DNA of 64,000 nt from Amycolatopsis circi (GTDB taxonomy: Bacteria > Actinomycetota > Actinomycetes > Mycobacteriales > Pseudonocardiaceae): assembly GCF_003385235.1 (NCBI RefSeq), contig NZ_PQIA01000004.1, positions 1-64,000 of the forward strand. The letters run 5' to 3'. Made by a program: the position numbers and the translations under genes. Below, piece after piece: positions 27,051 to 35,368 of the stretch; position 1 is the stretch's first letter; each line of letters begins with the position of its first letter. The notes under the pieces were generated by a model. The model did no database searches. It was not told the DNA's origin and saw nothing but the letters and a program-made list of their open reading frames with translations.

Positions 27051-28028
27051 ATGACGAAACCAGCGCCGGACCGCATCGTCGACATCGCCATCGGGTACAT
27101 GGGCGCGAAGCAGTTGTTCGCCGCCTCGCGGATCGGCTTGTTCCGCGCACTCGCCGACGGTCCGCGAACGGCGCCGGAACTCGCCGCCTCCACCGGCACG
27201 GGCGAGCAGTTGACGCGGATCCTGGCCGACGCGATGAACGCGCGCGGCCTGCTGGAGCGCACCGACGGCCGCTACTCGCTGGCCGAGGACGCGCAGGAGT
27301 ACCTGGGCGGGAACGGCACCACGGATCTGGCGCCGTTCCTGACCTTCCTCAACGAAATCAGCTACGGCCACTGGCTCCAATTCGACACCACTGTGGACAG
27401 TGGCAAACCGGGCGTCCTCCAGATGGACGAGGGCCGCTGGGCGACGTTCATGGCGGGTGTGATGCGCTACAACTCGCTGCACGCGTCGATGCTCGCGCGC
27501 GCATTCGATTTCTCGCCCTACCGCTCGATGCTCGATCTGGGCGGATTGTCGCCGGAATTCGCGATCGGCGCGTTGCGGGCGAATCCCGCACTGACCGCTC
27601 GCTTCGTTTTCGGGCCCGAGTCCACGCAAGGGATCGCCGACGCGGTGAATGCGGCCGGCTGCGCGGATCGCACGAGCATCGACCCCGCGCCGACCGAATC
27701 CGCGGAACCTGGCGGCGAGCACGATCTGGTGATGGTGAACCACGTCGTGCACCGGTTCACCGCGGAACAGAACCGGAAAATCCTGGCCAACGCCCGTGCC
27801 GCCGCTTCGGACGGCGCGACGTTGCTGCTGCTGGACTTCTTCCTCGACGACAACGAACGGCAGCGGCCGATCGACGCGCTGCACGCGGGGGAGTACTTCG
27901 TGATCGACGGAACCGTCGTCTATCCGGAGGCGGAAGTCCGCGAATGGCTGGACGGTGCAGGATGGCGGGTATGCGATGTCCTCGCACTGCCCGGAAGCCC
28001 GCGCGTTCTGGTCGCCGACGCCGTCTGA
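27051..28028 (+). CDS. O-methyltransferase-like protein with altered SAM motif
   Basis: 325-aa protein of the acetylserotonin/phenolic O-methyltransferase fold. An N-terminal winged-helix dimerisation domain (about 15-95: FAASRIGLFRAL, TAPELAAST) precedes the Rossmann-like catalytic part. The SAM loop, normally LDLGGGxG, reads LDLGGLSPEF, and the region after it is poorly conserved (RFVFGPESTQ). Later motifs (DLVMVNHVVH, LLLLDFFLDD) are normal. It may have lost SAM binding or bind another ligand. ATG 27051 has GAGGAG. Single gene between motif copies 3 and 4. Confidence 0.8.
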   Translation: MTKPAPDRIVDIAIGYMGAKQLFAASRIGLFRALADGPRTAPELAASTGTGEQLTRILADAMNARGLLERTDGRYSLAEDAQEYLGGNGTTDLAPFLTFLNEISYGHWLQFDTTVDSGKPGVLQMDEGRWATFMAGVMRYNSLHASMLARAFDFSPYRSMLDLGGLSPEFAIGALRANPALTARFVFGPESTQGIADAVNAAGCADRTSIDPAPTESAEPGGEHDLVMVNHVVHRFTAEQNRKILANARAAASDGATLLLLDFFLDDNERQRPIDALHAGEYFVIDGTVVYPEAEVREWLDGAGWRVCDVLALPGSPRVLVADAV

Positions 28029-28075
28029 AAACGGCATCAGGGCCGGGAGATAACAAACGCATCCGGCCCGTTGAT

Positions 28076-28100
28076 TTTTTAGCCGACAATCGTAGACTAT
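28076..28100 (+). promoter_or_regulatory. Shared promoter/operator motif, copy 4
   Basis: TTTTTAGCCGACAAT followed by CGTAGACTAT. Here a good -35 (TTGATT, 28071-28076) stands 16 bp before the -10 TAGACT (28093-28098), so the shared element fills the spacer. It drives the ABC transporter operon starting at 28201. Confidence 0.72.
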
Positions 28101-28200
28101 CCCGCACCACGGCGAGCCGGGCCGCACTCGAAGGCCCGCCGTTCCCGGCGGGGCGCCGAGCGACCCCGCCGGCGGTCCAGCACCCTGAGAGAGGGACTCA

Positions 28201-29724
28201 ATGACGAGGACAAGGACAGCGGCGTTGTTCGCGGCGGCCGCCGCGGCGCTGCTCGCGATCGCCGGATGCACCGGCTCGGGCGCCGCCGGGGCGGGCGCGG
28301 GCACCGACGAGCTGAAAGCGGGCGTGTTCCTCGACGTGACGTCGTGGGACCCGGCCAACGCCGACATCGGCTTCGACGGCCCGTACCTGTCCGCGGTCTA
28401 CGACCCGCTGGTCGCCTTGGACAAGGACGCCAAGCCCATCCCGGCGCTCGCGAAATCGTGGGACTGGTCGGCCGACCGGCTGAGCCTCACGATGCACCTG
28501 CGCGACGACGTCGCGTTCGACGACGGCCAGAAGTTCGACTCCGCCGCGGCGGTCGAGAACCTCAACCACCTCAAGGCAGGCACCCGGTCCGGCCAGGCCT
28601 ACACAGACGTGAAGAGCGTTGAGGCGAAGGACGCGTCGACCGTCGTGCTCACTCTGTCCGAACGCGACGACGCATTGCTGTACTTCATGGGTCTCGGGCG
28701 CAGCTGGATGGCCTCGCCGAAGGCGATCAAGGCCAATTCCCTCGCCAATGGCCCGGACGGTTCCGGCCCGTACACCTTCGACAAGGCGTCCTCGCAGCCA
28801 CAGTCGCAGTACGTTTTCAAGAAGCGCGCGAAGCACTGGGACAGCGCGACCTACCCGTTCCCGACGGTGCGGCTGTTCCCGATCACCGACCAGGCGGCCA
28901 GCTTCAACGCGATGTTGTCCGGTCAGCTGAACGTCCAGTTCGCCAACGCGGCCAACCTTCCGAAGGCGCAGCAGAACGGCTGGAACGTCGCGAAGAAACC
29001 GGCTTCGTGGGTCGGCGTGCAGTTCGCCGACCGCACCGGCAGCCAGGTGAAGGCGCTCGGCGACCAGCGCGTGCGGCAGGCGATTTCCTACGCCTTCGAC
29101 GCGGCCGGAATCCTGAAGGCAGTCGGCAACGACGCCGGCACGGTCACCGACCAGCTGTGGCCAAGCGGCAGCCAGGTTTACGACCCAGCGGGCAACGGCA
29201 AGTACAAGACTGACCTCGCGAAGGCCAAGCAGCTGCTCGCCGAAGCGGGCTATGCGAACGGCTTCAGCCTCAAGATGCCGATGTCGACGATCTTCCAGGC
29301 GTGGCAGCCCGCCGCAGAGCAGACGTTCGGGCAGCTGGGCATCAAGGTCGACTGGCAGAACATGTCGATGCCGGACTACCAGAAGAACGCGCCGACGTAC
29401 CCGATGTTCCTCGCGGTGATCGCGATGGACGGCAACGACATGGCCACGCTGACCGACCAGGTCACCTCGAAGCAGTGGTACAACCCGAATCCGTCGGTGG
29501 ACGCCTTCCCGGAGGTGAAGACCCTGGTGCAGCAGGCGGAGCAGGCCCAGCCCGGCCCGGCGCAGACCGCGGCGCTCAAGGCGCTCAACACGAAGCTCGT
29601 GGACCTCGCCTGGTGGAACGTCTGGTACCAGGCCGACAACCTCTACTTCAGCGTCAAGGGCATCACCGTCACGCCGATCACCGGCATGATGTTCCCGACG
29701 CTGCGGTTCATCCAGCGCGGCTGA
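28201..29724 (+). CDS. ABC transporter substrate-binding lipoprotein, family 5
   Basis: 507-aa extracytoplasmic solute-binding protein of the dipeptide/oligopeptide/nickel type. Signal peptide with lipobox IAGC (Cys23), so lipid-anchored. The family pattern is clear: DVTSWDPAN, YDPLVALD, HLRDDVAFDDGQKF, ALGDQRVRQAISYAFD. First gene of a four-gene importer operon behind motif copy 4. Family members bind peptides, oligosaccharides, opines or metals; the co-regulated dehydrogenases argue for a non-peptide organic substrate. Confidence 0.9.
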   Translation: MTRTRTAALFAAAAAALLAIAGCTGSGAAGAGAGTDELKAGVFLDVTSWDPANADIGFDGPYLSAVYDPLVALDKDAKPIPALAKSWDWSADRLSLTMHLRDDVAFDDGQKFDSAAAVENLNHLKAGTRSGQAYTDVKSVEAKDASTVVLTLSERDDALLYFMGLGRSWMASPKAIKANSLANGPDGSGPYTFDKASSQPQSQYVFKKRAKHWDSATYPFPTVRLFPITDQAASFNAMLSGQLNVQFANAANLPKAQQNGWNVAKKPASWVGVQFADRTGSQVKALGDQRVRQAISYAFDAAGILKAVGNDAGTVTDQLWPSGSQVYDPAGNGKYKTDLAKAKQLLAEAGYANGFSLKMPMSTIFQAWQPAAEQTFGQLGIKVDWQNMSMPDYQKNAPTYPMFLAVIAMDGNDMATLTDQVTSKQWYNPNPSVDAFPEVKTLVQQAEQAQPGPAQTAALKALNTKLVDLAWWNVWYQADNLYFSVKGITVTPITGMMFPTLRFIQRG

Positions 29725-29786
29725 CGCGCCCGTCGTCCCGGGGCTCGTCCTTTGTGGAGGGACGGGCCCCGGGGAGGAGCCGGAAC

Positions 29787-30728
29787 ATGCTCACATTCAT
29801 CGTCAAACGCCTGGTGTCCGGGATCCTGCTGCTCGTGCTGGTCACGAGCGGCACGTTCTTCCTGGCGCACACGGCGGTGGGGGACCCGACCGCCGGGCTG
29901 CTCGGCAACAGCGCGACCCCCGCGCAGCAGGCGGCGCTGCGCGCCCAGATCGGGTACGACCGGCCGCTGCTCGTCCAGTTCTGGGACTGGCTGTCGCACG
30001 CGGCCACCGGCGATTTCGGGACCTCCTGGCGGAATTTCCAGCCGGTCGGCGAACAGATCGCGCTGCGCGTGCCGGTGACGCTGTCGGTCGTCGTCGCCGC
30101 GACGCTGCTCGCCGCGATCTTGGGCGTGCTCGTCGGGGTCATCTGCGGCCTGCGTCCCGGCGGCGTGGTCGACCGCGTGCTGAAACTCGCCTCGGTGGTG
30201 CTGTTCGCGCTGCCCGGGTTCTGGGTCAGCCTGGTGCTGGTCACCTGGTTCGCGATCCAGCTGCAGTGGTTCCCCGCGGTCGGCTATGTGTCGCCGGACC
30301 AGTCGGTGGTCGGCTGGCTGCGGTCGATCGCGCTGCCGTCGATCTCGCTGTCGCTCGGCGCGATCGTGATGATCGCCGAGCAGCTGCGCAACGGCTTCCT
30401 GCAGGTCGCGAATCAGGACTTCGTCCGCACGCTCCGGGCGCGCGGCCTGTCGTCGCGCCGGGTCACGACGCACGTGCTGCGGAACGCTTCGCCGTCCGCG
30501 CTGACCGTGCTGGCGCTGATGTTCGTCGGCCTGCTCGGCGGCGCGGTGGTCGTGGAGATCGTGTTCAACCTGCCCGGGATCGGCAGCCTGACGCAGTCGG
30601 CGTCGCAGATCGGGGACATCCCGGTGCTGCTCGGCCTGACCGCGGTGACCGTCGTGTTCGTCGTGATCGTCAACTTCCTGCTCGACCTCGTGCTCGGGTG
30701 GGTCAACCCGAAGGTGCGCGACCGATGA
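29787..30728 (+). CDS. ABC transporter permease, DppB type
   Basis: 313-aa permease with six predicted helices. The first spans about 8-30, and the periplasmic segment after it has GNSATPAQQAALRAQIGYDRPL, the typical DppB loop (quoted in part: RAQIGYDRPL). The EAA-like coupling motif is in RTLRARGLSSRRVTTHVLRN (RARGLSSRRV). ATG 29787 has GGGGAGGAG. Its stop overlaps the start of the permease-ATPase fusion (ATGA). Confidence 0.9.
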   Translation: MLTFIVKRLVSGILLLVLVTSGTFFLAHTAVGDPTAGLLGNSATPAQQAALRAQIGYDRPLLVQFWDWLSHAATGDFGTSWRNFQPVGEQIALRVPVTLSVVVAATLLAAILGVLVGVICGLRPGGVVDRVLKLASVVLFALPGFWVSLVLVTWFAIQLQWFPAVGYVSPDQSVVGWLRSIALPSISLSLGAIVMIAEQLRNGFLQVANQDFVRTLRARGLSSRRVTTHVLRNASPSALTVLALMFVGLLGGAVVVEIVFNLPGIGSLTQSASQIGDIPVLLGLTAVTVVFVVIVNFLLDLVLGWVNPKVRDR

Positions 30729-32551
30729 CCGCTGCCCCGTTCCCCGCCACGCTCGCTCCGGTGAAGCGTATTTCGTTGCGGCGCCGGTACTTCCGCCGTC
30801 CGATCGGCGTGTTCGCGCTGGTCGTGTTCGCGATCGTCGTGCTGGCCGCGGTGTTCGCGCCGTGGCTCGCCCCGTACGACCCGAACCACGTCGACTTCGC
30901 GCTGACCCACGCCGAACCCGGCAACGGGCACCTGCTCGGCGGCGACTCCGCCGGACGCGACATCTTCAGCCGCCTGCTCTACGGCGCGCGGACCACGCTG
31001 TACGGCGGACTGATCACCTGCGTGACCGGAATCGTGCTCGGCGTCCCGACCGGCGTGGTCGCCGGGTACTTCGGCGGCGCGACCGACCGGATCTGCTCGT
31101 GGATCAGCGACGCGCTGCAGTCGGTGCCCGGCATGATCGTGCTGCTCGTCGTCGCGGCGGGAACCGGCCAGGACTTCACCGTGCTGATGATCGCGCTCGG
31201 CGTGTTCCTCGCGCCCGGCTACTACCGGATCACCCGCGCCCGCGCTTTGACGGTGTGCAAGGAGCCGTACATCGACGCCGCGCGGGTGGCCGGTGTCGGC
31301 ACGCTGCGGATCCTGCGCACGCACCTGCTGCGCGCGGTGTACGCGCCGATCATCGTGCAGACCGCGCTCACCGCCGGCCTCGCCATCGGCATGCAGGCCG
31401 GTCTGCAGTTCCTCGGCATCGGCTCGGCGTCGACGCCCAGCTGGGGCCAGACGATGAACGACGGCTTCCTGAACATGCTGACGTACCCGCTGATCCTGCT
31501 GTGGCCCTCGATCGCGCTGGGCGTGACCATCGCCGCGCTGGCGTTCATCGGCTCGACGCTCGCCGACCTGGTGAGCGTCCGCGCCGAGCAGCCGACGCGT
31601 CGCGGCCGGGCCCGGGTGCGGGAAGCACTCGCGGCTCCTTCGCCGGATGCTTTGGGCAATGGCGGCGCTTCGGGCGGTCACGAGCACGCGGCGGCGGATT
31701 GCGCGCTGCGGATCGAGAACCTGCGGGTCGGGTACGCGACCGACAAGGGCGTCAAGGAGGTCGTGCGCGGGGTGTCTCTCGACGCGGCTCCCGGCGAGGT
31801 GCTCGGGATCGTCGGCGAATCCGGGTCCGGCAAGACGCAGACGGTGTTCTCGGTGCTCGATCTCCTGCCGGCGGGCGGGACCGCGGTGGCGGACGGGATC
31901 TGGGTCGGCGGGCGCGAGGTCGGGAAGTCGGGGGAGCGGGCGAAACTGCTTGGCCGCGAGATCGGCTACGTGCCGCAGGAACCGATGACGAACCTCGACC
32001 CGTGCTACCTGATTGGGCACCAGCTCGTCGAGCCGCTGCGCCGCGTGCACGGGCTGGACAAGGCCGCGGCGCAGGAGCGGGCGCGCGAGGTGCTGCTGCA
32101 AGTCGGCCTCACCGACCCGGACCGCGTGATGGCGAGCTACCCGCACCAGATTTCCGGCGGCATGGCGCAGCGCGTGCTGATCGCCGGCGCGGTGGCCGGG
32201 CGGCCGTCGCTGCTGGTCGCCGACGAGCCGACGACCGCGCTGGACGTCACCGTGCAGGCCGAGGTGCTGGAGCTGCTGCGCGAACTGCAGGCCGAGTACG
32301 GGATGGCGCTGGTGATCGTCACGCACAACTTCGGCGTCGTCGCGGACATCTGCGACCGCGTCGTGGTGATGAAGGACGGCCGGATCGTGGAAACCGGTCC
32401 GGTGGAACGGATCTTCCGCGCGCCCGAGGACCCCTACACCGCCGAGCTGATCAGCGCGTCGCTGGACGACACCGAAGGACGGGACGAGTTGGACGAAGCC
32501 TGGGAACAGCGCGGCCTCGCTCACGCGACCGGAGAAGAGGCCGGGCGATGA
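30725..32551 (+). CDS. Fused ABC permease (DppC type) and ATPase (DppD type)
   Basis: 608-aa fusion. Residues 1-285 are a DppC-like permease (GGDSAGRDIFSRLLYG, EAA region DAARVAGVGTLRIL). A charged, Ala-rich linker spans about 286-322. An ATPase follows with Walker A GESGSGKT at 364-371, Q-loop YVPQEPMTNLDP, signature SGGMAQR near 477 and Walker B ending DEP near 500. In most dipeptide importers these are two genes. Joined by 4-nt overlaps on both sides. ATG 30725 is supported by the coupling and by the normal DppC N-terminus. Confidence 0.9.
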   Translation: MTAAPFPATLAPVKRISLRRRYFRRPIGVFALVVFAIVVLAAVFAPWLAPYDPNHVDFALTHAEPGNGHLLGGDSAGRDIFSRLLYGARTTLYGGLITCVTGIVLGVPTGVVAGYFGGATDRICSWISDALQSVPGMIVLLVVAAGTGQDFTVLMIALGVFLAPGYYRITRARALTVCKEPYIDAARVAGVGTLRILRTHLLRAVYAPIIVQTALTAGLAIGMQAGLQFLGIGSASTPSWGQTMNDGFLNMLTYPLILLWPSIALGVTIAALAFIGSTLADLVSVRAEQPTRRGRARVREALAAPSPDALGNGGASGGHEHAAADCALRIENLRVGYATDKGVKEVVRGVSLDAAPGEVLGIVGESGSGKTQTVFSVLDLLPAGGTAVADGIWVGGREVGKSGERAKLLGREIGYVPQEPMTNLDPCYLIGHQLVEPLRRVHGLDKAAAQERAREVLLQVGLTDPDRVMASYPHQISGGMAQRVLIAGAVAGRPSLLVADEPTTALDVTVQAEVLELLRELQAEYGMALVIVTHNFGVVADICDRVVVMKDGRIVETGPVERIFRAPEDPYTAELISASLDDTEGRDELDEAWEQRGLAHATGEEAGR

Positions 32552-33363
32552 CGACTCCGCTGCTCGCGATCGAGGACCTGGTTGTCGACTACCGGCTCAG
32601 CCGCCGGGTGCGTTTCCGGGCGCTGAAAGGGATTTCACTGGACGTCAAGCCGGGCGAATGCGTCGGGCTGGTCGGCGAAAGCGGGTCGGGAAAGTCCACT
32701 TTGGGCAAAGCCGTGCTGGGCCTGGCCGCGCCGGAGTCCGGCCGGATCACCTTCGACGGCGAGGACATCACGCACGCGCGCGGTGCGGTGCGGCGCCGGC
32801 TGGCCAGCGACATCCAGGTGGTGTTCCAGGACCCGTACGGCTCGCTCGACCCGACGATGACTGTTGGCGAAGTGCTGGCCGAACCGCTGATGGTGGCCGG
32901 GACTTCGCGCGCGGACGCCCGGACGGCCGTCGCGGACATGCTCGATCGGGTGCGCCTGCCCGCCGACTCGGTGCACCGGTATCCGGGGGAGTTCTCCGGC
33001 GGACAGCGGCAGCGGATCGCGATCGCGCGGGCGCTGGTCCGGCGGCCGCGCCTGATCGTCTGTGACGAGCCGGTGAGTGCGCTGGACCTGACCACGCAGG
33101 CGACGATCCTCGAGCTGTTCCTGGAATTGCAGCGCGAGACTGGAGTGTCGTACCTGTTCGTGTCGCATGACCTGGGGGTCGTGCACCGGATCTGTCATCG
33201 GGTTTCGGTGCTGTATCAGGGAGAGATCGTGGAATCCGGTCCTACGGCAGTGGTTACGCGGACGCCGGAGCACCCGTATACGCAGCGGTTGCTGCTGGCC
33301 GCTCCGGTGGCTGATCCGGCTCGGCAGGCGGAGAGACGGGCGGCCCGGCTGGGGCTCGGGTAA
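32548..33363 (+). CDS. ABC transporter ATPase, DppF type
   Basis: 271-aa ATPase. Walker A GESGSGKS at 43-50, Q-loop VFQDPYGSLDP near 92-102, signature FSGGQRQR at 149-156 and Walker B with DEP at 173-175, then the switch His in SHDLG. It would pair with the ATPase half of the fusion protein. It lacks most of the C-terminal oligopeptide-type extension, ending with EHPYTQRLL and about 25 further residues. Overlaps the fusion gene by 4 nt. Confidence 0.9.
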   Translation: MTTPLLAIEDLVVDYRLSRRVRFRALKGISLDVKPGECVGLVGESGSGKSTLGKAVLGLAAPESGRITFDGEDITHARGAVRRRLASDIQVVFQDPYGSLDPTMTVGEVLAEPLMVAGTSRADARTAVADMLDRVRLPADSVHRYPGEFSGGQRQRIAIARALVRRPRLIVCDEPVSALDLTTQATILELFLELQRETGVSYLFVSHDLGVVHRICHRVSVLYQGEIVESGPTAVVTRTPEHPYTQRLLLAAPVADPARQAERRAARLGLG

Positions 33364-33490
33364 GCCCCTCGCGTTGCTTCCTCCGCCCGCTGCGGCCTCG
33401 GGTCGCGGCGGCCGGTTCCGCGCCCGCATTCCCGGCCGTACTCCTCCCGCGGCGGCCGGACAGGGTCACATCCGTCGCGGGAGAATACGA

Positions 33491-33505
33491 GTTAGAGTCT
33501 GTAAC
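33491..33505. promoter_or_regulatory. Near-perfect dyad over a leaderless promoter
   Basis: GTTAGAGTCTGTAAC, symmetric except for one base pair around the central T, directly before ATG 33507. A -10 box TAGAGT (33494-33499) lies inside it, so the transcript would start at or near the ATG. A repressor bound here would block the promoter; autoregulation by the TetR gene is inferred. Confidence 0.55.
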
Positions 33506-33506
33506 C

Positions 33507-34097
33507 ATGCCGAAGGTCATCGATCACGATCAGCGACGACGGGAAATCGTCGAGGTCGCCAAAAAGCTGATCATCGAAGGCGGGTTCGAGGCCGCCACGA
33601 TGCGCAGCATCGTCACCGCGGCCGGGTTCGCGAACGGGGCCCTCAAGCACTACTTCCCCAGCAAGGACAGCATCATCGCGGCCACGTTCGAGAGCGTGCT
33701 GCAGGAGACTTCTCAGCGGATGTCCGAACTGGACCCTTCACTGAGCCCGAAAGAGTCGCTGCGGGGGTTTGTGGAGGCGGCGATTCCCACGGATGCGCAT
33801 CAGATCGCGTCGGCTCGGGTGTTGCTGGTGTTGTGGGAGCATTCGGTGGCCAATCCGGACCTTGCTCGGCAGTATCGGGATCTGCTGACCAGTTGGCGGG
33901 CTGAGCTGACTTCGCGGATCGCTGCTGCGCGGGGGAAGGGGGAGGCGGCGGATGCTCCGGCGATCGGGGTGTTGGCGGATGAGATCATCGCCGTTTCGAT
34001 CGGGGCTAATGTGACTAGTCTGATGCATCCGGTGGGGAAGGTCGCTGGGCGTTATCGGGCTTATGTGGACGGGTTGATGGCTCGGATCGGGGATTGA
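33507..34097 (+). CDS. TetR family regulator
   Basis: 196-aa TetR protein. HTH at about 10-55 (RRREIVEVAKKLI, TMRSIVTAAGFANGALKHYF as motifs IVTAAGFANG and LKHYF) with a BetI/YcdC-like C-terminal domain. ATG 33507 follows the -10 box TAGAGT by 7 nt, so it is probably leaderless. It is downstream of the importer on the same strand and could be the cluster regulator, although the cluster motif and its own dyad differ. Codon usage in the second half is less extreme, with runs of GGG/GAG. Confidence 0.85.
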   Translation: MPKVIDHDQRRREIVEVAKKLIIEGGFEAATMRSIVTAAGFANGALKHYFPSKDSIIAATFESVLQETSQRMSELDPSLSPKESLRGFVEAAIPTDAHQIASARVLLVLWEHSVANPDLARQYRDLLTSWRAELTSRIAAARGKGEAADAPAIGVLADEIIAVSIGANVTSLMHPVGKVAGRYRAYVDGLMARIGD

Positions 34098-34184
34098 GGT
34101 TTTGCTCGGTCTCGGGCGGCTCGTCGCCTGGCGGCGACATTGCGCCCGTTGTTGCGGCGGGGCACCCCGAAGCTGATTGTGACT

Positions 34185-34243
34185 GCGGCGCGGGGATGTT
34201 TGTCAAGGCGGGAAAGATGCCTTGACAAACATCCCCGCGCCGC
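34185..34243. terminator. Long hairpin terminator
   Basis: Perfect 25-bp arms (34185-34209, 34219-34243), loop GGGAAAGAT, followed by GTTTTTG. The arm contains GATGTTTGTCAAGGC. This is the strongest terminator-like structure in the window and closes the importer/TetR region. Confidence 0.88.
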
Positions 34244-34316
34244 GTTTTTGGCTTCGTATCGGGGTGCGGGGGTGTGTGGGTGCCTGGTTGGTTGGGTGCA
34301 TTGGTGCGGTTTAGGG

Positions 34317-34491
34317 CCGTGAGGGGAACCCTGAGGGACTCAGAGTCCCTCAGGGTTCCCCTTACGGACAGCAAACCCCGTGCCGGCCTCGCCAACTCCC
34401 ACGGTCAGGACAGGCACACTTCGAACCGCACCGACAGCGCCGTTTTAAGTTCCTGGCATTGAATCTGCGTCCGTGAAGGGGCCCCTCACGG
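34317..34491 (-). repeat. Composite repeat, copy B (inverted relative to copy A)
   Basis: Same architecture as 84-260 on the other strand: long palindrome at 34317-34367 (one G:T mismatch), core at 34368-34470, short palindrome at 34471-34491. The identical 20-mer of the core lies near 34403-34422 on the minus strand. No open reading frame of interest. The two copies lie 34 kb apart in opposite orientation. Confidence 0.75.
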
Positions 34492-34501
34492 ACGGTCGCT
34501 G

Positions 34502-34556
34502 GTCGTGAGGGGAACCCTCAGGGAATCAGAGTCCGTGAAGGTGGCCCTCACGGAAC
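34502..34556. repeat. Degenerate palindromic repeat
   Basis: A hybrid of subtypes: GTGAGGGGAACCCTCAGGGA on the left, GTGAAGGTGGCCCTCACGGA on the right; the arms no longer pair fully. It abuts composite copy B as the 52-83 relic abuts copy A. Confidence 0.6.
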
Positions 34557-34593
34557 GCTGGACCGGGTGGCGGGTTTTGTCTACGCTTGGAGA

Positions 34594-35322
34594 ATGACTT
34601 CCGCGTTTCCGGTCACTCGCACGCTTTCCAGTCGTCCTGTCACTGGGCCTCCTGCCGTGCTGATTCATGGGTTCGCGTCTTCGGCTGCGTCTGATTGGCC
34701 CGCGGAATACTGGGCCGATCCGCTGGCGGCTGCGGGGCGGGAGACGATCGTGGTGCATTTGCCGGGGCATCCTGGCGGGCCCAAGGTTCGCGAGGCCGCG
34801 GAGGTCACCGCGACTCGGGTGGTGGATGCGCTGGCGGAATGTGCTGGGGCGGATGAGGTCGACGTCGTCGGGTATTCGCTCGGGGCTCGGCTTGCGTGGG
34901 ATCTTGCGTCGCATCCCAAGGTTTCGGTGCGGCGGCTGGTGCTGGGCGGGTTGAGTCCGCAGGAACCGTTCGCTGCCGTCGATCTCGAGGCTGCTCGGGC
35001 GGCTGTCCAAGGTGGACCGTCGCCTGCTGATCCGCTTACCGGGGCGATCACGGCCATGGCGGCGGCGGGGGACGCGGTGTCGCTGCTGAATCTCGTCGAG
35101 GGGCTGGCGAGCGAGCCGTTCGACCCGGGTGCTGGGGTTCCGCAGGTGCCGACGTTGTTCGTCGCGGGGCGGCAGGACTTCATGGCGCACGGGATCGAGC
35201 AGTTGGTCGCGCGGGTGCCGGGTGCCCGGTTGCAGCAGGTTTCGGGGGATCACCGGGGTGCGCTGGTGGGGCTCGAGCTGCGGGAGGCGGTGTTCGACTT
35301 CCTCGGGGCCGAGGCTGTCTGA
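34594..35322 (+). CDS. Alpha/beta hydrolase (MenH-like)
   Basis: 242-aa alpha/beta hydrolase. The oxyanion HGF is at 25-27, nucleophile Ser95 in GYSLGARLA, with candidate acid Asp in VAGRQDFM and His in GDHRGAL near 226. Motif GYSLGARLA and short lid resemble MenH-type enzymes, but no menaquinone genes are near. ATG 34594 lies 6 nt after a -10-like TACGCT (34582-34587), so probably leaderless. Function otherwise unknown. Confidence 0.82.
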   Translation: MTSAFPVTRTLSSRPVTGPPAVLIHGFASSAASDWPAEYWADPLAAAGRETIVVHLPGHPGGPKVREAAEVTATRVVDALAECAGADEVDVVGYSLGARLAWDLASHPKVSVRRLVLGGLSPQEPFAAVDLEAARAAVQGGPSPADPLTGAITAMAAAGDAVSLLNLVEGLASEPFDPGAGVPQVPTLFVAGRQDFMAHGIEQLVARVPGARLQQVSGDHRGALVGLELREAVFDFLGAEAV

Positions 35323-35368
35323 GGCGCCGAAATGGCCTGAGCGGCGCAGTCGTGCCAGCCTGGGGGCC

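Noticed and set aside
30413-32524. A 703-residue minus-strand open frame opposite the importer
   Set aside because: Shadow of the permease-ATPase fusion gene, with His/Arg/Asp-rich low-complexity translation.
17753-33363. Antibiotic biosynthetic gene cluster
   Set aside because: Methyltransferase-like, SDR and MFS genes are present, but there is no PKS, NRPS, terpene or RiPP core enzyme.
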